Part shown: positions 11,901 through 20,900 of the stretch, piece after piece | Layout: every line of letters begins with the position of its first letter | Position numbering within the stretch: the stretch's first letter is position 1 | NCBI GenBank assembly: GCA_030549495.1 | Contig: JAUIRK010001052.1 | Span: 2,294,001-2,358,000, forward strand | Source: Nectonema munidae | Taxonomy: Eukaryota > Nematomorpha > Nectonematoida > Nectonematidae | DNA: 64,000 bases | Reading direction: 5' to 3' | Made by a program: the position numbers and the translations under genes | Notes under the pieces: generated by a model | Told to the model about the DNA's origin: nothing | What the model saw: the letters and a program-made list of their open reading frames with translations, nothing else | Databases searched by the model: none

Positions 11901-14900
11901 CCAATTATGCATATAATTTTATCATGACTTATTAGATTTTATCAGATGTTAACAAAAAAAGGTTCAGAACAGATTTTCTCCAATAATTCAAGTATCTACA
12001 TTCTACAATATAATATATCCAAGCATGCATCTATATACATAGTTTTTAAATTACATTTCATTTTTAATGTCCTCAATGTCAATAATAAGTTTTAAAAAGA
12101 TTAAAATTTTTTAATTATTCAGATCTTCTAATATAAAGAATATAAATTGCAATAAATAGAATTAAAGTATAAAAATTAAATATTCAAAATCGTGTCCAAT
12201 ACTTTTTTTATAAAGTAAAGTCATACGTTTTAAAAGTATGCACAAGTAAAAAGTCATTTCAAGATAAACTGTAAGGGTTAGGGCTAAAAGCCGCATTCCG
12301 AATATCATATAACGCGATGACAAATGGAAAACGGCTTTTTAAGAAAACGAAATTCAACAAGAAATTAAAGGACAAGTGGGATGCTTAAAGTGTCTAAGTG
12401 GATTGTCAGGTCAGCCGGGAGTGGTTGGCATGCCTGGAAGACAAGGGAAACCGGGATCACTGGGCAAAGATTACACACTTCCTGGAAATCCAGGAAATCC
12501 TGGCAAGCCCGGAAGAAAAGGAATTCCTGGAGTTAGAGTAAGCGTCGCGCCTCTCTTCTGTGCAGCCCACACGAATTACATTTTTGCAGGGCGAACGTGG
12601 ACAACAGGGACCGCCTGCAGAAAATGGCTTAGATGGGAATGATGGCGAGGATGGAGTGAATGGGGTGGATGGCAAGCCCGGCCTTGACGGTCAACCTGGC
12701 AAAAGTGGAGAAAGAGTATTTGTTTTTACATCATTTCATCTTTGATTTTATTCATTTGGTAAATGATACATTAGAGAACTCTGCGGGTGGATATATCCAC
12801 GTATAAAGTAACACGCGGTATACTCTTAAATTTAGTGTTAAACACGCTATTGGTTTAACAAAATGTTTGCATCACAGCTAATGGTGCGCCAGTGAAAAAA
12901 CTGGCCAAATACTGAATGAAAGATAGGCACTCTTGAAAGCAACTCTTTGAAGAACATTTTGTTGATGAATGGCGAATTAAGAAGGCATGATATTATAAAA
13001 TAAATTTATTTTTATATTTCCTGTAAAAAACTTTCAATTTAATTGAATTTCTATCACTGGCTGGCTGAATACGATAATAAATATCCTAAATTTTACATAT
13101 TCAAAGTGCATTATTTGTTTTATTATTAACAAAAAATCGAAACGAATGCCATTACAAACTTCTAGGGGTATAAGGAGGGCGCAAATAAAGAATTTATCTT
13201 CTTCTGGTACTCAAATATACATATTATCTAGCAGAACCGGCCCTAGTGTTCGCGGGGCCCTATGCAAAATGGATTGCGCGTGGCCCAGTGTGGGTAGGAA
13301 AAAAGAGAGAAATAAGATTTTGAAAAATGAAAAGGAATTTGTTGTATTACTTTTTCATTAACACAAAATGACGATCAAATTAACTTTACTTTGCGAACTT
13401 TGCATTTAGCAAAATCATACAATATATCATCAAAATGAAAAATGAGAAGCGCAGAGCCCACTGCGGCCGCATAGGTTGCAGTGCCCTAAGGCCGGCCCGG
13501 CTCTCTAGCATAATTAGGGGCTTGTGCTCCACTTAAACATCTCCCCCGCTAGATATACGCCTGCTTTTATGAAAAAGGCGCTCTAAATCGTCAAAAACGG
13601 CTGTTTAGAGAGAAAGATTATGTTTCACATTTTATACACTAACCGATTTAAAATCCAAAAAACTCCAATAACATTCAAGTGTAATTTAAGTAAGTTAGAA
13701 ATTTAATTGATTATTGAAAATGATTATTTTAAAAAAATTGAAGTGTGTACTTCTTAAAAACCGTATCCCACATCCCCGCCCCCATTCCCAACTTAAATAT
13801 AATTTGCTCTGAGATCCGAATGGTCCTTGCAACAAATTTCTTAGTCTAAAATTTAAGTATTGTTCAAAACATATAGATTATTGCTGAAGAAATTTTTTGA
13901 AATCGAGCCATGTTGTTATTCTTTTTTCATTTATTTTATAAGTGAAGCTTTTCACGTACAAATGAACTAAATTTGTTATGAGCTGTCAAGTATGTTCCTG
14001 CAATCAGAATAGTGACATTGGAATTTTAAGAAAGTGAAAATCCAATGGCTTATTTAACAAGTAATTATTTCAATAGAACAAAATAAAAAGTGACTGTTTA
14101 TTTTATTTATGCTACATTCCAAAATTGATAATGTGAGATAACACAAATTTAAAGGGGAAAAGAAGAAATAAAAGCCAATTTTTTGAAGATTCTTGAGAAT
14201 GAAGATGGCTGATATCTCAGTATATTATATATGCAATCTAGCAGCATACGCATCCCTTTTTTTTACATTTGGCGTGATTCTTAAATATTTAGGGGTTTGC
14301 TGGCAGACCAGGAAGAGATGGCCAACCTGGGCGTCCCGGAAACTTGGGCAACGCAGGAAGAGATGGACAGCCAGGAATAGACGGAGTTGATGGTATGCCA
14401 GGGGAAGACGGTCTACTGGTAAGGGGGTATGAAAAAGGCGCTCAACCTTCATGTATTTATTTACGCAGGGACCGCCAGGACTTGCAGGAAACGATGGCTT
14501 GCCAGGAGAACCTGGACAAAAAGGTCTTGATGGACGCAAAGGAGAGGCGGGTGAGACAGGAAATGATGGCGTAAATGGCAAAGAAGGAGAAAAGGTTAAT
14601 CTTCGTAGACTATTGATTTGGTGTACACTCTATAACGCTTGCAATTCATAGGGACCATCAGGACGTCCTGGAAACAGAGGTAGACAAGGAGAAAATGGAA
14701 ATCCAGGAATCGATGGAACACCAGGAAAAAGAGGAACATCTGGATTAGATGGAAAACAAGGTCCTAAAGGCCCAAAGGTATCCCCTCTATCATAAGCAAA
14801 CTTTATTCCTCCTATTCTTTAACACAAAATATTGCCTCCCTACTCTATTCTTGGACTGCACCTTTGCTTCAACCATGAAAGCAAAACACTCCCCTTAGGT

Positions 14901-17900
14901 GTCAATCCTTTTCTATTTTATGTCATCATCTGTATGTCACATATGCAAAAGTATTCCTGGATATGATTGTATGTTATGATATTAATTTTAATGTAGGTAA
15001 ATCTCAGCACTGTTTTTCAATTGAAGACATTTTCCTCTCGTTGTCAAAAGTTCTAAGTATGTTTAATGCGGTATTAAAAATTATGGATGAAGAGAAGGAT
15101 AGAACAAAAACATTAAGGAATTAATAAATTCCATAACCGATTTATTCCAACTTTTAGACTCAGTAAATTTGGGGAAAGCCTTAAAAAAGATAAAACTACT
15201 GGTGAACCGTCGTCATTCAAGGAGACATTTTTTAGAATAAAAGAGCAGTAAAAAAGTGGGGTAAATATTTCAAACATATAAATGTTTTCCTCAAAGAAAA
15301 TGTAAAAAATTTTGTTCATAAGATTTTAAAAAGGGAGATAGGTTATAGTTTCGAGAAGATACTTTTCATCAAATACTTTTGAAGGTATTTATATACAAAT
15401 ACATTCAATTTTTTTGAAATACAAATACTTTTTGAAGGTATTTGAAATAAGTTTAAAAATACATTTTGTTTTTACAGATAAACAAACAAATAAACATGCT
15501 CACAATTCTTGAATACGTTTAAATATCTTTGATTACAAATAAGGTTCGTTATTTATCATTGATGCTGTTATTACATTTAATGAATATCTTTCAAAAGTAG
15601 TATCATAGAACGGACGAACAGGTGAACAAACGTTTAACAGCAGAAGTCCAAGCTGGAATAGATTTAAAAAGTTGGGATAATTTTCGATAAGTTTGTAAAT
15701 TTTAAAGCATTACATTTCCAATATGCCAAAGGATCGGAGGCTTTAGGTACGCAGTGACTTGATAGGTTAATCGTTTACTTTAATTTCTATTGAGTTAGAA
15801 GTGTTGTTAGTAGTTTTAGTATTTTATAAGGAATCATATCTACTCTCATACAAAGTTTCTGCTATGATAAATTACTTTTGTAGGAAAAATAAATCACACA
15901 ATATAAAATTGAAACCATTCAATATTAATAGTTAGGCAGTTTCTTTTTTATATTATTGTGTGTGTGTATATCAAATTGAACATATGATAAAAGTTTCGGA
16001 ACAAGAGGCGGAATAATTTTCAAGCATGGAGCCAGAGCCGGTGATGCCATAAATGCTGCTACTATGCTTGGATCCGAGCAGTAATTTGATCATTACTCTT
16101 AATTAGTTTATTCTCTTTTTATTGCATAATACAAATTTGGGTATTAGGATTTCTCTCAAATTTTAATGACTATTATTAATAAATCCTAAACTATGACCCA
16201 AAATATAGGATTAAAATTTGAAACAGTAGATCACATTAATCCAATTTACTCCTGTAGAGTCAAAACTTAAAAAGAATTTCATATATTGATTATTGTGTAC
16301 CAAACAAAACTTTTGCTACAAGAAACTTTTAAAAAGTTGAGAAATTTTTTTTACAAAGATGGAGGTGGAACCGGAGCCAGACACTAAATATTTTTGGCGC
16401 GGAGCCGAAGCAATAGGATTTTCCTGGCTTCGAAACTCTACATATGGTAAATTAAAAAGTCTTTGTTTTTTTCAAATAGATTTTGTAAGTATTTAAATAC
16501 AAATACGAATACTTCCTTTTTTTTAACCTATCACATGTATTTAAAATACTTCAAAATACAAATAGAATTGTATTTGACACAAAGTCTTCTTTAATTACGT
16601 TTTAAAAAGCTTGAGTGATCAAAGTTTACAGATTTCTAAATATAATGAAAATTTTTGGTATAATTATATTGTACGTGAAGAAGAAAAAATATGGATTAGC
16701 ATACCCATTTAGTGTACCCATGTTCCAAAGAGAAGGCTGACCATTTCAGTAATCTCTATTTAATTCTATTCAAAACAAGAGTTCGACTGCGTTTCCTTTA
16801 GGGACATTGACACTAAATGTTTCAAAACGTTTGAAGGCAGTATATAAGAAAGTTAATTATGTTAGTCCATCCCTTTCTACATAAAAAAAACATAACTAGG
16901 AGACAAGATGCTAATATGAGATACGCTTTTTTCTATATTATTATTAAAATATTTTTCTTCCATTTATTCATCCATTTGACATTTATGAGATTAACCCATT
17001 TACGACCAATGTTCCTATTTTGGAACATAAGTAATTTCATCTTCGTCTGCTTTTTTCAATGACTTTGAATATAAATCATCTGCGTTTTTTTTAGATATCG
17101 TCTGCTTTGCTTGGTCTTAAATGGGTTAAGTTAGAGCTTAATAAGTTGCTTGTTTTCAAACATGAATGGGGTGAAAGCGAGCTGAGAAATATAATTTCAG
17201 AAGATCACTCAGATGATTGTTTTCTAAGCCTGATTATGAAAGTATTGCAAAGTCAAAACAACCCAAAAATCATTTATATCTCATTTTATCTTCAAAAAGA
17301 GAGAAATATCGGGGCAAACGATAAACAAGAAAGTCCCTCGCGATGAAACTACGGCATTACCAAGACGTTTCCTTTTTTGTGAAATAAGCATTTATTTGCG
17401 CAAAAAATTGTATATGTGATGAAAATAGCACCCTTAACCAAAGGATTTTTATTCATTGAATGCAATGCGTATTTGTTATAGGGACCAGCTGGAAAACCGG
17501 GAACCACAGTTGATGGTAAAGCTGGAAATCCTGGAAGAGATGGAAGACCTGGTTCAGATGGTTTGCCTGGAAGACCAGGTATGTTTGCCAGAAAAATAGT
17601 CTAGCGTTGCAAAGTGAGGTTAGACCCAGCCCTTTTGTCTTTAACAACGACAAAAATAAATAACTAGTTATGGCATGGTAGGCCCAGATTAAGATCTCAA
17701 GGCTTGGCCACGAATCACCCACCGAATATGCATATACGCAAACCAGTAGCCGGGAAGTAACAGAGAGTTCTAAAGGAATGCCCTCCAAAATTTTTCAAAT
17801 CACTAATAATAATAGAATATTTACGTAATATTGGAATTCTTTTGCTAATTTAGACTGATATTCTTAGCACGTCTCTCTCTTCTACAGATGAGCGCATGAG

Positions 17901-20900
17901 AGAAAAAATGAAAGCATTCTAAAAACAGGATGTAGAGATTTCATGCACCCATCCCTAATATATTTTTTTTAGTTTAGCGACTCCTAAATTTTTTCTGACT
18001 GCATGCATACTTAAGCAACTTATAAATTGATGTAAACATTTCTATACTACGCATATAAATATATTCAGCTACTCTTTCGGCAAAAACTTCATAAAAATTA
18101 CATTTTTGAGTAAAATATTATTTGCGTACACAAGCAACATAATCAAGCAAAAAAGAATTTATTAGATTAGAATTGTAGTATTAATCAATATATGCAAATT
18201 AGTCAATTTAAGCAAAGAAAATGAATTTACAAGCAAATCTCAATTTACAAAAACTCTCTGTATTTTGCAACCAACGAGTAGAATAACAAATCTCAAATCA
18301 GGGAAAGGCAAACGGTGGCTTTGGGCCTTGCTAAATACGCCCAGCTAAAAAGAGGAGAGACTAAAAGCATTTTTAAAAAGGATCTATACAAAGTATATAA
18401 TTTTTAATGACATGAGAAAAAATATCGAAAAAAACAAATTGTAAAGTGCGCTTTGAACTTCGTGTTCTTTCGCAATGTCCGAATGTTTGGAGAAGTTTTT
18501 TCCTCCTTGCAAGATCTATGATCGCAGAGAGAGCTTTTTAGGTACGTTTTAATAAAACTCCTGTAATGAATGATTTCAATTTCCCGTTTTAAATCTTCAT
18601 TACCTTAAAGTTGAACCAATTCTTCTGTAATTCTTTGATAGCTTCTTCAGAATTATTTACATAAATGGTGAAGATAAAGTAGGTAACTTCTTTTTTTATT
18701 TGAAATCTTATTCCATTTCACCCTCAATAATGTGAGCCTGACACCGTTTTAGCTATTTCAATTGTTTATTACATTTTTTTCCTTCTTACTTTTAGTGATT
18801 TCCTCATAACACCAAATTCATTTTTAAACTCATCAAAGCTTTAGGCTTCTATAACAGATATGGAGTGGTAATGTGGTATAAAATATGAACAATCTCATCA
18901 TCGTCTTTGCAATTGTATTAGAAAAGAATTATTGATGGAGCAGAGAGGTGCACCTAATCTCATCTTATAGAAACAATTTTATATATCTTGTAAAATAATT
19001 TGACACCTGGTTCAATGTTCATTTTTAAGACCATTTATTTAGCCGCCAAATTTTAATTTTGAGTGTTATTCAAAATTATAAATTGTTTGTTCAAAAAAAC
19101 CTTCATACACATTATTGTAGGGGTTGAATTCATAATTTCCTTTTAATAATAAAATAGCTAGAATTTAATAGTTTTCTCCCTCGTTTTTTAAAGCTTTAAT
19201 ATTTGGCATATAATATCAAATTAAATTTAGAAATTAATTTTGTATAACCCATATAAAAAATATACATTGATCGAACGCTTTTAACAGTTAAAATTATTAA
19301 AAATTTTCGCTCTCCCCTCCCCAAAATTTCAAAGTAGTGATGTGTTTGAATAACTAGTTTAAAAGAAATCTCAAGAGTGATCGGTCCTCATGTAACTCTG
19401 AGAACCTTCTGGAGAAGCCTGGTTTTAAGGGGAATCGTTGTTGAGACTACACTAGATTGAAGAATTGATTTCACGATTGAAATAACATGAGGATAGCACT
19501 TGGTATAGTGGCTACTAAAATGATGAAACTTAAGTGTTCCCACGGGGTAAATATAAAATTAATCATGCAACAAATAAAAAATTTTTAGGTATTCCAGGAA
19601 AAGATGGGATGCCAGGAAATCAAGGCTCTTCTGGAAGAGATGGACTACCTGGAAAAAGTGGGGTTCCAGGTTTGGATGGGATACCGGGTAATCGAGGAAT
19701 TGATGGTGCCGATGGTTTAGACAACTTCGTCAAAGGTCCTCCAGGAGAAAAAGGAAGAAATGGTGTGGTAGGAAAAAACGGATCAGATGGACTAGATGGT
19801 ATAGACGGCGTTCCTGGAAATTCGGGTAGAGATGGCTCAAATGGGAGTCCAGGACAACCAGGACCAATAGTACGCCCTATCAATATCCTAAATTTCATCG
19901 TAATAAAAATTACGTGTCAAAATTCTGTCTAGAGAAAGTGTGCATCAAAATAAAAAGCTTTCTATTTTTTAAATAGAAAGCGCACTACTTTTTCAACTGA
20001 CTAACTAGCTTGAACTGGTACCTTAGCTTAAAACTTTACAATATCCTTTCAGCGTTCAAGTTAATAAAATAATATTGTCGGAGAAAAATGAAAAATCTTA
20101 ACCATTATGAATATACAGAGAACTTATGTGTGTAACCAATGAAACTTATGCATACTTTAAAAGCTATATAAAGATGATTTAGTTTAACTATTCGTCGTTT
20201 GGTGTTTTTGAAAATCAAAATTCAAAGACGACGGTTTATCATGCATGTACTCTATTTTTAGGGAAATAAAGGAAGACGTGGTGATAAGGGAAGAGATGGC
20301 TTTCCTGGAATTCCAGGCCAAAAAGGAGAACGAGGTAATCCTGGAACGCAAGGCCCAATGGGAACCAAGGGTCCAAAAGGATCCATAGGTGACTTGGGTG
20401 AAACTGGACCTGTAGGTGTGCAAGGAATTACAGGAGCTGATGTGAGTCCACCCTTAGGTATCTTTTCTATCTGAATCAATATTTTTTGTGAAGGGAGACA
20501 TGGGAAGAAGTGGGATGGAGGGAAGGCCTGGAAGTAGGGGGATGATAGGAAAAACAGGTAAAAATGGAAATCAAGGTTCCCAAGGAAGAAGAGGTATGCG
20601 CGGGATGCCTGGAAGAAATGGAAAGCCTGGCACAGATGAGAAGTGCACCTGCCCAGAAATTGCTTCCTTGCCTAAATTGAATGGAGGAAGCCACTACACT
20701 CGATGGGGCAAAAAAGGTTGTCATGCAGGAAACAAAGCACAGGCGATATTTTTAGGTAAGAAGGCCTATTTCCATGCATGCGATAAAACGATATTGACAC
20801 ATACAAACTAAAGGAGTGGTTTCAAGTGGACATCACCACATAGCAGGAGGTGGCTCTAACTACGTATGCTTGCCCACAAAAAGCTCTCTTCAAGAATACT

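Noticed and set aside
14225-14581. Pro-rich minus-strand open frame of 118 codons
   Set aside because: It is the antisense shadow of the Gly-X-Y exons; Gly codons read backwards give Pro and Ser. The same holds for 12457-12675, 19620-19898 and 20258-20479.
17107-17346. Plus-strand 79-codon frame in collagen intron 7
   Set aside because: It begins inside a piggyBac MITE and has no recognisable domain or Gly-X-Y repeat.
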